Origin: Longimicrobium sp.
GTDB taxonomy: Bacteria; Gemmatimonadota; Gemmatimonadetes; Longimicrobiales; Longimicrobiaceae
Assembly (NCBI RefSeq): GCF_036388275.1
Contig: NZ_DASVSF010000023.1
Coordinates: forward strand, 70,584-134,583
Direction of reading: 5' to 3'
DNA length: 64,000 nucleotides
Positions 22,602-30,515 of the stretch are shown here, piece after piece. A program made the position numbers and the translations under genes. A model generated the notes under the pieces. The model was not told where the DNA came from. It saw only the letters and a program-made list of their open reading frames with translations, and made no database searches. Each line of letters starts with the position of its first letter. Positions within the stretch are counted from its first letter, which is position 1.

Positions 22602-25304
22602 TCAGCGGCCGATCCAGTACGTGGCTTTGATCACCAGCACATTGTCGGGCTTGGAGTCGAAGATCCCGTTGGCGTCGCGGCCGAACTCGAAGTCGCCGTA
22701 CGCCTGCCCATCCGAACGCTGCTGCTGCCACACCAGGAAGAGCGTGCTTCCTGGCCGGTACTCCCACCGCAGCACGGCGTTTCCGCGCAGCGAGCGCACG
22801 TTGAAGTCCGGGTTGTCGAAGCGAAAGTCCTGGTCCGCCGCCGGGTCGCCGTCGGTGTCCAGGCGATACGTGCCCGGGGTGCCGTCGGCGCGCGTGGCGG
22901 CTACGGACAGCTCCGTGTCGGTGAAGGTGCGCCGGTCCAGGCTGCGCGGCCGCTCGAACTCCTTGAAGTTGCGGTAGTCGCCCGCGGCCACGAACGGCTG
23001 CGCATACAACTCCAGCGACAGCGTGGGCGAGAACGTCCAGTTCAGGCGCGTGCTCATCGACACGGTGTGCTGCTCCAGGTCGGCGAACACGGCGCGCCGG
23101 CCGAACATGGCCGTCGCCGTCGGGTCCGTGAACTGGCGGACGTAGGCGGCCCGGCTGTCGCTGTAGTTGTACGCCGGCGACAGGGTGAGCTGCACGTTGG
23201 TGCTGGGCTTGAAGCGAAGGCTGGCGTTCGCCTCCACGAAGCTTCCCCCATCGGCCGACCCGCCGAAGCCGGGGTTCATGGACAGCACAACCGGCTTGCG
23301 CGAGTCGGTGCTCATCCGCGGGCCCATGAACCAGCTGGCCGCACGGCGGACCACGGCGCCCCCGCGGGTGGCGCGGTCGGAGTACACCTCGGGCCTATAA
23401 TGTCCGTAGAGCCCCGCCTCCCAGTAGTTGTGGAAGGTGCCGCTGACGAACGCGTGCACCTGCGCGTCGGTGCGGTCGCCGTCGAAGTTCACCTGGTTCT
23501 GCCCGCCCGCGCCCACCACCGCGTTCCGGTACCAGCTGCCCGGCTGGGTCCACTGCCGCAGCACGTTGCCGTGCATCCACACGTAGTCGGCCTGGGTGAG
23601 GAACGCCATGTCGTTCACCTCGAACCCCGGGCTGCGGTAGTTGACCGACGATTCCCACAGCCAGTCGCCGCTCTCCTTGCTCAGCCGCGCGTATCCGCCG
23701 AAGCCGCGCAGCGCGGTGGCGCCGGTTTCGTACCGGTCGCTGAACACCCCGTTCGAGCCCTGCCCGCGGTCCGGCCGGTTGAAGTAGCGCGCGGACGAGC
23801 GCTGCAGCCGGTCGATGGCGAGCGAGTCGCCCATGACGTTGCTCAGGGCCACGTTGCCCATCAGCCGGTACGTCTGGTTCTTCCAGTACAGGTTCCAGTC
23901 GGCGCCCAGGGCCTCGGCGTGCGCGGGAAGCTGGTTGCGCAGAAGGCCGTCGCCCTCGCCGAAGCGGCGGACCACGGAGGTGGCCATCAGCCCCCAGGTG
24001 CGGGCGCCGCCCGCGGTGGTGCGGCGCACGCGGCCCATGAAGTAGTTGGTCATCGGCTCCACCGTGTGCTCCGCCACGGGTCCGGTGAGGTTGCGCACGC
24101 GCGACACCTCGCGCGCCGTCACCGCCTCCAACGCGCCGATCTGCCATCCGCCCGCCGTGCGCCCGGTGAGCTTGGCGGCGCCGATCAGCCGGGCGTTGGC
24201 GGGCCGGTCCTCGTACTCGTACTCCTCCGGCAGCCCGCCCTGCGGCGACCGGCCGATGCGGCGCGAGTAGAACAGCGACATCCCGCTGACGTTGCTGCAC
24301 GTGAAGCAGTTGAGCCCGCCAAAGCTGAGCAGGCCGCTTCCCTCCACGAAGAAGGGGCGCTTCTCTTCGAAGTAGCTTTCGAACGCGCTCAGGTTCACCA
24401 CGGCCGGGTCCTGCTCCACCTGCCCGAAGTCGGGGTTGATGGTGGCCGACAGCGTAAGGTTGGAGCCCAGCAGCGCCCGCACGTCGGCGCCGATGCGGGT
24501 ATCGTACTCGCGCTCGTGCTGGAAGGGGCTGCCCGGCTGCGTGGGCGTAACGTACGACGCCCGGCTGACCGCGTACGGCATGATCTCCAGCCCGCGCGGA
24601 CGGCTTTCCACGCGAATGCCGGCCAGGTGCCCGAAGCGCGGCGGACCGCCCGTTTCCTTGCTGCCCCAGAACGACCACATCGACGTTTCGTTCAGCCGCT
24701 GCGCCTGCCGCCAGATCTGCATTCCCCACGTCTGCTCGACGGCGCTGGAAAAGCGCAGCTGGCTCCAGGGGATGCGCATTTCCGCCGTCCATCCCAGCGA
24801 ATCGATGTGCGTCTCGGCCACCCACACCGGGTCCCACGAGGGGTCGGCGTTGGCGGAGGCCTGGCCCGCATCGTACTTGACGCCCGACGGGTTCACCTGC
24901 AGCACCGTGCGGCCGGCGTGGTCGTGGAAGGTGTCGAACACCAGTTGGATGTAATCGCTATCCACGTTCTGGTCGCGCCGCGTGAGCTGCCTGCGCACGC
25001 CGGCGGCGCCCAGCGAGTCGTACATCCGCGCACCCACGTACAGCGCGGCCTCGTCGTAGGCGAAGCGCACCTCGGTGCGCTGCGTGGCGGGCTGCCCCTC
25101 GTTGGGCTCCAATTGGCGGAAGTCCGTGGCCGGCGCGGGCGTCTTCCACACGTCCTCGCTGAGCTTCCCGTCGAGCACGATGCCTGCGGCACGGTGGGCC
25201 GACACGCTCGGCGTGCCCGAGGGGTGTGCGTCCTGCGCGGCGACGGGTGATGCAAGCACGCCCGCGGCGAGCAGGGCCGCGATGGTGGTCTGGATACGCT
25301 TCAT
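22602..25304 (-). CDS. DUF5916 outer-membrane protein with CBM9-like N-terminus
   Basis: The 900-residue product has a signal peptide (MKRIQTTIAALLAAGVLASP then AQDAHP). A carbohydrate-binding family 9-like domain spans ~40-230 (GIVLDGKLSEDVWKTP, RFAYDEAALYVGARMYD, EMRIPWSQLRF). A C-terminal DUF5916 region (~240-900) consists of many amphipathic strands and short turns, typical of a large outer-membrane barrel. Family blocks NPDFGQVEQDPAVVNLSAFE and FFVEGSGLL are present, and the last residues ATYWIGR end in a strand. This family is abundant in Gemmatimonadota and Bacteroidota; binding of a glycan or transport across the outer membrane is suspected but unshown. The start at 25304 opens the signal peptide. 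Confidence 0.92.
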   Translation of the reverse strand: MKRIQTTIAALLAAGVLASPVAAQDAHPSGTPSVSAHRAAGIVLDGKLSEDVWKTPAPATDFRQLEPNEGQPATQRTEVRFAYDEAALYVGARMYDSLGAAGVRRQLTRRDQNVDSDYIQLVFDTFHDHAGRTVLQVNPSGVKYDAGQASANADPSWDPVWVAETHIDSLGWTAEMRIPWSQLRFSSAVEQTWGMQIWRQAQRLNETSMWSFWGSKETGGPPRFGHLAGIRVESRPRGLEIMPYAVSRASYVTPTQPGSPFQHEREYDTRIGADVRALLGSNLTLSATINPDFGQVEQDPAVVNLSAFESYFEEKRPFFVEGSGLLSFGGLNCFTCSNVSGMSLFYSRRIGRSPQGGLPEEYEYEDRPANARLIGAAKLTGRTAGGWQIGALEAVTAREVSRVRNLTGPVAEHTVEPMTNYFMGRVRRTTAGGARTWGLMATSVVRRFGEGDGLLRNQLPAHAEALGADWNLYWKNQTYRLMGNVALSNVMGDSLAIDRLQRSSARYFNRPDRGQGSNGVFSDRYETGATALRGFGGYARLSKESGDWLWESSVNYRSPGFEVNDMAFLTQADYVWMHGNVLRQWTQPGSWYRNAVVGAGGQNQVNFDGDRTDAQVHAFVSGTFHNYWEAGLYGHYRPEVYSDRATRGGAVVRRAASWFMGPRMSTDSRKPVVLSMNPGFGGSADGGSFVEANASLRFKPSTNVQLTLSPAYNYSDSRAAYVRQFTDPTATAMFGRRAVFADLEQHTVSMSTRLNWTFSPTLSLELYAQPFVAAGDYRNFKEFERPRSLDRRTFTDTELSVAATRADGTPGTYRLDTDGDPAADQDFRFDNPDFNVRSLRGNAVLRWEYRPGSTLFLVWQQQRSDGQAYGDFEFGRDANGIFDSKPDNVLVIKATYWIGR

Positions 25305-25575
25305 GGACGCTGCCCCGAGTCTGGATGCTGCACGGTCCTGCAGAACGGATATTGGATGCAGCAAGTGGCCAAGTGGTTTACTTCGGGGTGCTACGGGTTT
25401 AGCAGGGCAGGGGTTTCAGGATGGGTCGAGAGGTCGCCGCAGCCCGCACGCGATATTCGGCAGCGTCGGATGGCTCGGCAGGCGCGGCGTGCGTGCAGGT
25501 GAAGCCCCGAGCGGAACGCACCGAGGCGTCGGGGTCGGTGCACGCTGCCGCGCCCGGGCTGTTACGTGCCCCATG

Positions 25576-25645
25576 CAAGATCCTTCGGCCCGCGAGGGAT
25601 GCTCTGCGGGCGAGTGCGGTGCGCCTGGGCCTCTGGATGACAGGG
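25576..25645 (-). repeat. Family C repeat, copy 2
   Basis: Reading leftward it begins GTCATCCAGAGGCCCAGGCG and ends with CGCGGGCCGAAGGATCTTGC. The 713-bp gap 25305-26017 contains this unit, the family B unit at 25681, another family C at 25774 and a hairpin at 25896. I see no gene in it. Confidence 0.8.
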
Positions 25646-25680
25646 CATTGAGTTGCGGAGATTTACGGTGACGCACCGGG

Positions 25681-25740
25681 CTGGCTCCCTTCCCCCGCGG
25701 GGTTTGCGGGGGAAGGGCTGGGGATGGGGGGCGCCCGGGG
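25681..25740 (-). repeat. Family B hairpin repeat, copy 2
   Basis: On the minus strand CCCTTCCCCCGC, a loop containing AAAC, and GCGGGGGAAGGG are flanked by CCCCCCATCCCCAG and AGCCAG, as in the other copies. Confidence 0.88.
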
Positions 25741-25773
25741 CATGCGCCGGGTTGCCGTGCCCCGGGGTTGTAC

Positions 25774-25853
25774 GTGTCCGCGGCTGAATCTTCGGCCCGC
25801 GTGGTCTTGTGTGCGGGCAGCTGCGGTGCACCTGGGCCTCAGGATGACAAGGT
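25774..25853 (-). repeat. Family C repeat, copy 3
   Basis: Leftward it reads GTCATCCTGAGGCCCAGGTG and ends CGCGGGCCGAAGATTCAGCC, with divergence from copy 2 in the middle. Confidence 0.8.
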
Positions 25854-25895
25854 GTGGTGCTACAACGACTTGCAGGCGCTCCCAGGTCTGAAGTG

Positions 25896-25931
25896 TACAC
25901 CTTCTCCCACGCTGTTTGTGGGAGAGGGTGG
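25896..25931 (-). repeat. Hairpin repeat, family B2
   Basis: CCTTCTCCCAC, loop GCTGTTT, GTGGGAGAGGG. The reverse complement, including a trailing GTACACTTC-like flank, recurs at 45669-45710, so it is a repeat and not merely a terminator. Confidence 0.8.
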
Positions 25932-26017
25932 ACGAGCATAAGCGAGGACGGGTGAGGGCCCCGCGGAGCCGAGGACTTGCCTCGCACTCCGCACCCCCAC
26001 CCGTCCATCTGTTCCAC

Positions 26018-27079
26018 TCACCCCAGGGGCGCCAGCGCCGCGCCGATCTCGTCGCGGTCCGGCTCCAGCCACGCCGGCAGCTTCAGCTCCGTCCCCAGCG
26101 CCTCCTCGTCCACCCCGAAGCCGGGGCCGTCGGTGGCGATCTCCAGCAGCAGCCCGTCCGGCGCGCGGAAGTAGATGCTGTTGAAGTACGTGCGGTCCAT
26201 CACCGGCGACGGCTGCACGCCCAGTGACCGGAGGTGGTCCACCCAGGCCCCCTGCTCCTCGTCGTCCCGCACCCGGAACGCCACGTGGTGCGTCTGCCCC
26301 ACGCCGCCGCGCGCGCGGTTGTAGTGCGACGGCCAGCCGAAGAGCGTCCACGAGCTGTGGGGCGCCACCGTCTTCCCGTCGTAGCTGCCCCAGAAGTAGT
26401 GCAGCATGTCGGGCGCGTCGCGGTTGGTGGTCTTCTTGATCATCTTCAGCCCCAGCACGGCCTCGTAGAACTCGCCCGCGCGCTCCAGGCTGTCGGTGAT
26501 GCCGCTGATGTGGTGAATCCCCTGCAGCGCCATGTCGGGGGTGATCGCCGGCACCGGCTCCGGGTGCGTCAGCGCCGCGATGGACGCCTCGTCGCGAAAG
26601 CCGCGGACGATGCGCTGCGGCGGAATCATCAGCTGCCGGCCCAGCGCCTCCGCCGGCTCGTCGATGTCGTAGCCAGGCCCCTTGCTGGCGATCTCCAGGA
26701 TCTGCCCGTCGGGGTCGCGAAAGTACAGGCTGGTGAAGTAGCCGCGGTCGTACGGCCCGCTCACGTGCACGCCGTGGTCCGTCAGCCGGCGCTTCCACTT
26801 CAGCAGCGCCTCGTCGCTCTCCGCCCCCAGCGCCAGGTGGTGCACCCCGCCGATGCCGGGACGGCCCGCGGGCGCATCGCCCCACTCGAAGAAGGTGAGA
26901 ATGGTGCCCGGCCGCCCGCCCTCGTCGCCGAAGTACAGGTGGTAGGCGCCCGGATCGTCGAAGTTCACCGTCTTCTTCACAAGCCCCAGCCCCAGCACGC
27001 CGCGGTAGAACTCCAGCGTGCGCCGCGCGTTGGACGAAACCATGGTGATGTGGTGAAAGCCCTGCGTCTCCAGCTTCAT
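26018..27079 (-). CDS. Ring-cleaving dioxygenase, glyoxalase/vicinal-oxygen-chelate family (MhqO-like)
   Basis: The 353-residue product has two VOC modules. Each has a His-containing strand (GFHHITMVSSNARRTLEFYR at 7, GIHHISGITDSLERAGEFYE near 190), a second His (GIGGVHHLAL, VGQTHHVAFRV) and a late Glu (DGQILEIAS, DGLLLEIAT). These are the metal-ligand pattern of iron-dependent extradiol dioxygenases. It resembles MhqO/MhqA and other DUF-type ring-cleaving dioxygenases that act on hydroquinones. It lies 71 bp downstream of a YceI gene in the same direction, with a hairpin between, in a locus controlled by a MarR protein. Quinone or catechol detoxification is therefore inferred. Substrate and metal are unproven. 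Confidence 0.9.
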   Translation of the reverse strand: MKLETQGFHHITMVSSNARRTLEFYRGVLGLGLVKKTVNFDDPGAYHLYFGDEGGRPGTILTFFEWGDAPAGRPGIGGVHHLALGAESDEALLKWKRRLTDHGVHVSGPYDRGYFTSLYFRDPDGQILEIASKGPGYDIDEPAEALGRQLMIPPQRIVRGFRDEASIAALTHPEPVPAITPDMALQGIHHISGITDSLERAGEFYEAVLGLKMIKKTTNRDAPDMLHYFWGSYDGKTVAPHSSWTLFGWPSHYNRARGGVGQTHHVAFRVRDDEEQGAWVDHLRSLGVQPSPVMDRTYFNSIYFRAPDGLLLEIATDGPGFGVDEEALGTELKLPAWLEPDRDEIGAALAPLG

Positions 27080-27102
27080 CGTCGCCTCCTTCCCGGTCCG
27101 GC

Positions 27103-27128
27103 GCCCCTCCCCGGGCCGGGGAGGGGCG
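27103..27128 (-). terminator. Hairpin between yceI-like and dioxygenase genes
   Basis: CGCCCCTCCC (27103-27112) and GGGAGGGGCG (27119-27128) form a 10-bp hairpin without a T-run. It may attenuate read-through into the dioxygenase gene. Confidence 0.5.
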
Positions 27129-27150
27129 AAAGCTCCGCGCTCGCTCCTGG

Positions 27151-27708
27151 TCAGTCCGCCTGCTTCACGGCCTGCACCTCGAGCGTGATCTTGATGTCGT
27201 TGCTCACCAGTACGCCACCGGTCTCCAGCGCCTGGTTCCAGGTGAGCCCGAAGTCGCGCCGGTCGATCTTGGTCGTGGCGCTGAACGCCGCGCGCTCACC
27301 GCCCCACGGGTCGCCGCCGCGGCCCTCGTCCGTCACGTGAAGCACCACCGGGCGCGTCACGTCGCGGATGGTCAGGTCGCCGGCCACGTCGAAGCCGTCG
27401 CCCGCCGGCGTCACGCTCACGCTGCGGAAGCTGAGCGTGGGATGGTTCTCCACGTCGAAGAAGTCCGCCGAGCGCAGGTGCGCGTCGCGCTGCTCCTGGC
27501 GCGTGTCGATGCTGGTCGTGTCGATCTCGGCCGTGACGGTGGAGGCGCTGGGATTGGTCTCGTCCAGCACGATGGTCCCGCTCACGGCGCCGAAGCGGCC
27601 GCGCACGGTGCTGATCATCAGGTGCTTCAGCGAGAACTCGACGTTGGTGTGCGCCGGGTCGATCTGCCACGTGGTCGTGGTGCTGGTGCTCTCGGTCGTG
27701 ATGCTCAT
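27151..27708 (-). CDS. YceI family lipocalin-like protein
   Basis: The 185-residue product matches YceI: TWQIDPAHTNVEFSLKHLMI at 13-32, RFGAVSGTIVLDETNP, AEIDTTSIDTRQEQRDAHLR, FFDVENHPTLSFRS and the terminal VLVSNDIKITLEVQA (where SNDIKI is the conserved block). YceI forms a beta barrel binding a polyprenyl chain or related lipid. No signal peptide is seen, so this is a cytoplasmic member. Its own promoter contains the same palindrome as the marR promoter, which makes it a probable MarR target. The start at 27708 gives a product with a Thr-rich lead-in, and GAGGA lies about 11 bases upstream. Confidence 0.93.
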   Translation of the reverse strand: MSITTESTSTTTTWQIDPAHTNVEFSLKHLMISTVRGRFGAVSGTIVLDETNPSASTVTAEIDTTSIDTRQEQRDAHLRSADFFDVENHPTLSFRSVSVTPAGDGFDVAGDLTIRDVTRPVVLHVTDEGRGGDPWGGERAAFSATTKIDRRDFGLTWNQALETGGVLVSNDIKITLEVQAVKQAD

Positions 27709-27806
27709 GGTAGCGTCCTCGTTGTGTTGGTTCGGTCGCGTGGGCCCATCTCTCCTTTCGCGGCGGCCGGGCCGTTCGACCCGCCGCGATTGCTTCACTG
27801 CTTTGA

Positions 27807-27846
27807 ATCTTAGAACTAAGATAGTCGTGCAAACGAATTTTGTCTA
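27807..27846 (-). promoter_or_regulatory. yceI promoter with MarR operator
   Basis: Leftward, TAGACA (27846-27841), a 17-bp spacer and TATCTT (27823-27818) form a good promoter whose -10 lies inside ATCTTAGAACTAAGAT (27807-27822). The -35 overlaps the marR stop codon. The identical 16-bp dyad controls marR. Confidence 0.8.
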
Positions 27847-28308
27847 GGCCGGCTTCTCCGCCTCCGCCGCGTGCCGCCCCAGCTTGCGGAGCAGCTCCGT
27901 AACGGTCTGCTTCTCCTCGGGCGTCAGCCCGCCGAGCGCGGCCTCGAGCGCGGCCGCGTGGGCGGGAAAGATCTCGGTGATCAGCGCCTCGCCCTCGGGG
28001 GTGAGCGCGGCGTAGTAGGCGCGCCGGTCGTGCTCGCACCGCCGCCGCTCCGCCAGCCCCTTGGCCGCCAGGCGGTCCAGCAGGTAGGTGACGCCCCCGC
28101 TGGTCACCAGGATCTTCTTCTGCAGCTCTCCCAGCAGCAGGGGGCCCTTGTGGTGCAGCGCCTCCAGAATGCCGAACTCCATCAGCGTCAGCCCGTGCCG
28201 CGCGATGTCGGCCTGCGCGTGCGCCGCCACGGCGCCGTGGGCGCGCGACAGCACCACGAACAGCTTCAGCGCCTGCTCCGTCGATTCCTTCGTTCTCGTG
28301 TTGCTCAT
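27844..28308 (-). CDS. MarR family transcriptional regulator (MhqR-like)
   Basis: The 154-residue product has the MarR winged-helix fold: LTLMEFGILEALHHKGPLLL, GELQKKILVTSGGVTYLLDR recognition helix, LAERRRCEHDRRAYYAAL wing, and a C-terminal dimerisation helix. The arrangement ILVTSGGVTYLLDRLxxKGL is seen in MhqR/HosA-type regulators. There is one Cys in the wing (RRRCEHD), so redox sensing through that Cys is possible. The start at 28308 lies 18 bp from a 20-bp dyad that overlaps its -10 element, implying autorepression. It is divergent from an alpha/beta hydrolase gene and upstream of yceI and the dioxygenase. Confidence 0.92.
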   Translation of the reverse strand: MSNTRTKESTEQALKLFVVLSRAHGAVAAHAQADIARHGLTLMEFGILEALHHKGPLLLGELQKKILVTSGGVTYLLDRLAAKGLAERRRCEHDRRAYYAALTPEGEALITEIFPAHAAALEAALGGLTPEEKQTVTELLRKLGRHAAEAEKPA

Positions 28309-28325
28309 CGTCGTCGCCTCGTCAT

Positions 28326-28367
28326 TTATCTTAGAACTAAGATAACGGAAGGGCATCCCAAGATCAA
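28326..28367 (-). promoter_or_regulatory. marR promoter and operator
   Basis: Leftward TTGATC (28367-28362), 17-bp spacer, TATCTT (28344-28339). The -10 sits in the dyad TTATCTTAG-AA-CTAAGATAA (28326-28345), 9-bp arms around AA, whose 16-bp core is identical to the yceI operator. Confidence 0.85.
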
Positions 28368-28445
28368 GGGTCGCGGAGGGCCCTGGCGCGTGGTACAATG
28401 ACGCCCGTCCGCCCGACGCACAACGGTCCAGGGGTCCGAAAATCG

Positions 28446-29276
28446 ATGACCGATCCGCAGATTCCAATTCTCGCGCACACTCGCGTCACCGGGAAGGATG
28501 CCACGCCCACGCGATGGCTGCTGGTGCTTCACGGCATCTACGGCAGCGGCCGCAACTGGGGCACCATCGCGCGGCGGCTGGTGGAGGCGCGGCCGGAGTG
28601 GGGCGTGCTGCTGGTGGACCTGCGCAACCACGGGGGCTCCAGGGGCTTTCCCGGCCCCCACACCCTAGCCGCCACCGCCGAAGACGTCGACCGCTTGGTG
28701 GAGCACCTGGGGATCGACGCCACGGCGGTGATGGGGCACTCGTTCGGCGGCAAGGTGGCGCTGGTCTACGCGGCGCACCACGGCGGGGCGGGCCAGCTGC
28801 GGCAGGTGTGGGTGATGGACAGCACCCTCTCCGTCCGCGAGCCCGAGGGCAGCGCCTGGCGGATGATCGAGGTGATCCGTGCCCTGCCGCCGGAGTTCGC
28901 GTCGCGCGCCGAAGCGGTGGAGGGGATCGCGCGGGCCGGGTACGACGAGGCGCTGGGGCAGTGGATGGCCATCAACCTGGAGCTGGTGGATGGAACGTAC
29001 CGCTGGCGCCTGGATTGGGACGTGATCGAAGAGATGCTGCGCGACTACTTCCGCACCGACCTGTGGGAGACCGTGGTGCGCCCACCGGGGGAGGTGGAGA
29101 TCCACATCGTGAAGGCGACGGAAAGCAACTCGCTGGATGACGAGGCGATCCGCCGCGTGGAGGCGGCGGGGACGGCCAACCCTCGCGTGCACCCTCACCA
29201 GCTGCATGGCGGGCACTGGATCAACACCGACAATCCTCAGGGCGTGCTGGCCCTGCTGGCGGGCAGCCTGCCGTAG
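28446..29276 (+). CDS. Alpha/beta-fold hydrolase (esterase-like)
   Basis: The 276-residue product shows the alpha/beta hydrolase pattern: LLVLHGIYGSGRNWGTIARR with the oxyanion HG, LVDLRNHGGS, the nucleophile elbow VMGHSFGGKVA, and a C-terminal HGGHW carrying the catalytic His. It resembles YbfF-type short-chain acyl esterases. The start at 28446 (MTDPQIPIL) is chosen over an ATG at 28398. It is divergent from the MarR gene with 137 bp between starts, so the operator at 28326 could also influence it. Its substrate is unknown. In bacterial quinone-response loci, esterases of this kind accompany dioxygenases. Confidence 0.88.
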   Translation: MTDPQIPILAHTRVTGKDATPTRWLLVLHGIYGSGRNWGTIARRLVEARPEWGVLLVDLRNHGGSRGFPGPHTLAATAEDVDRLVEHLGIDATAVMGHSFGGKVALVYAAHHGGAGQLRQVWVMDSTLSVREPEGSAWRMIEVIRALPPEFASRAEAVEGIARAGYDEALGQWMAINLELVDGTYRWRLDWDVIEEMLRDYFRTDLWETVVRPPGEVEIHIVKATESNSLDDEAIRRVEAAGTANPRVHPHQLHGGHWINTDNPQGVLALLAGSLP

Positions 29277-29282
29277 GGCTCC

Positions 29283-29325
29283 CCGCCCCCGGCCCCCATC
29301 CCCCGCTGCGCAGGGGAGGGGGAGA
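29283..29325. repeat. GC-rich hairpin, family B-related
   Basis: CCCCCATCCCCCGCTGCGCAGGGG (split: CCCCCATCCCCCGC, TGCGCAGGGGAGGGGG) forms a hairpin between convergent genes and resembles the family B core. It may serve as terminator for both. Confidence 0.55.
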
Positions 29326-29351
29326 CCTGAATCGCGCTTTGGCCGGCGCCG

Positions 29352-30398
29352 TCAGGGCTCGTCGTCCGCGGAGACGGGGGCGGCAGCGCTATCCGTGGCT
29401 GGGGCGGCCACCTCGGCGGCGGGGGCAGGGACGGACGCGCCGGCGAGCTGCGTTGCGGCGCCCACCGTCGGCGTGCCCAGCAGCGCGGGCCCGCTCTCGG
29501 CGGCGGGGCGCGGCGGCTCGGGGCGGAGGTAGGGGATGTCGGCCAGCGCGAACGAGGCGCCGCCGCGCGCGGCACCCTGCCGCAGGCGCGCCATCGCCAG
29601 CGACGGCACCTGCGCGGTGTCCATCCCCGCGCGCGCCATCTCACGCTTCACCGCCGCGGCGAATCCGACGTCCCTGCCGTACACATTGGGATAGACGTGC
29701 AGCCGGTCGCCCCGCAGGCTCGCCACTTGGTAGGTAACGCGCATGCGGATGGACCGCGCCATCACGGTGTGCCGCTCGTTCTTCCCCGGCCGCGCCAGCC
29801 GCTCCAGCTCCGCGCTGTCGGCGTTGGGCGCGGCGATGCGGTGAAGGCGCTTGGCCAGGTCTACCACGTCGGCGTTCGACATCCGGATGCACCCGTGCGA
29901 GGCCGGCGCGCCCAGCCGCCCCTCGGAGGTTGTGCCGTGGATGTAGATCAGCTCGTCCATGTGCAGCTTCACGCGGCCCATGGGATTGCGCGGGCCCGGC
30001 GGCTCCGGCTTGCGGTTGCGCGCCCAGCCGCTTCCCGGCGGCGGATTCCACCAGGGGTTCCAGATCACCGTCGCCAGCAGGTATTCCCCCACGGGCGTGG
30101 CATATCTCGCCGATCCCACGGAAACCGGGTAGGTCTGCACCACGCTCCCCGCCTCCCACAGCTCCAGCCGCCCGCTGGGGATGTTCACCACGACCTCCAC
30201 GTCCGGCACGATCTCCCGCTTCGGCTTGGCCGGGACGGTGTCGGCGGCGGCGCTGTCGCCGCGCTCGATGCCCGGGACGGCGCCAGGGCGCAGTCCGTTG
30301 ACGGCGGTTTCGGCGGCGGCATCACAGCCGGAAAGGCCCGTCGACAGCGAGGCTGTAGAAAGGAGAAGCAGGCCCAGGGAGCGAGCGCGGGACCACAT
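29352..30398 (-). CDS. L,D-transpeptidase (YkuD) lipoprotein
   Basis: The 348-residue product has a signal peptide with lipobox LSGC (Cys25). A YkuD domain spans ~64-230, with VNIPSGRLELWEAG, HGTTSEG (His154) and the active-site SHGCIRMSN (Cys170), preceded by TPVGEYLLA. The C-terminal ~100 residues are Pro/Ala-rich. L,D-transpeptidases form 3-3 crosslinks or attach proteins to peptidoglycan. The lipoprotein anchor is an inference from the lipobox. The start at 30398 opens the signal sequence, with GAAGG about 10 bases upstream. It is convergent with the hydrolase and 117 bp from the oxidoreductase gene. Confidence 0.93.
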   Translation of the reverse strand: MWSRARSLGLLLLSTASLSTGLSGCDAAAETAVNGLRPGAVPGIERGDSAAADTVPAKPKREIVPDVEVVVNIPSGRLELWEAGSVVQTYPVSVGSARYATPVGEYLLATVIWNPWWNPPPGSGWARNRKPEPPGPRNPMGRVKLHMDELIYIHGTTSEGRLGAPASHGCIRMSNADVVDLAKRLHRIAAPNADSAELERLARPGKNERHTVMARSIRMRVTYQVASLRGDRLHVYPNVYGRDVGFAAAVKREMARAGMDTAQVPSLAMARLRQGAARGGASFALADIPYLRPEPPRPAAESGPALLGTPTVGAATQLAGASVPAPAAEVAAPATDSAAAPVSADDEP

Positions 30399-30515
30399 GG
30401 GAAGAACGCCTTCAGGGGAGGTACGCGCGGGCGCCGACGTGGTGCCCCTGCTAAATAAACATCCTTTGTGCCCACGATACAAGCGGCATGCCGTTCCAGC
30501 GGGAACTCGGGCCTG

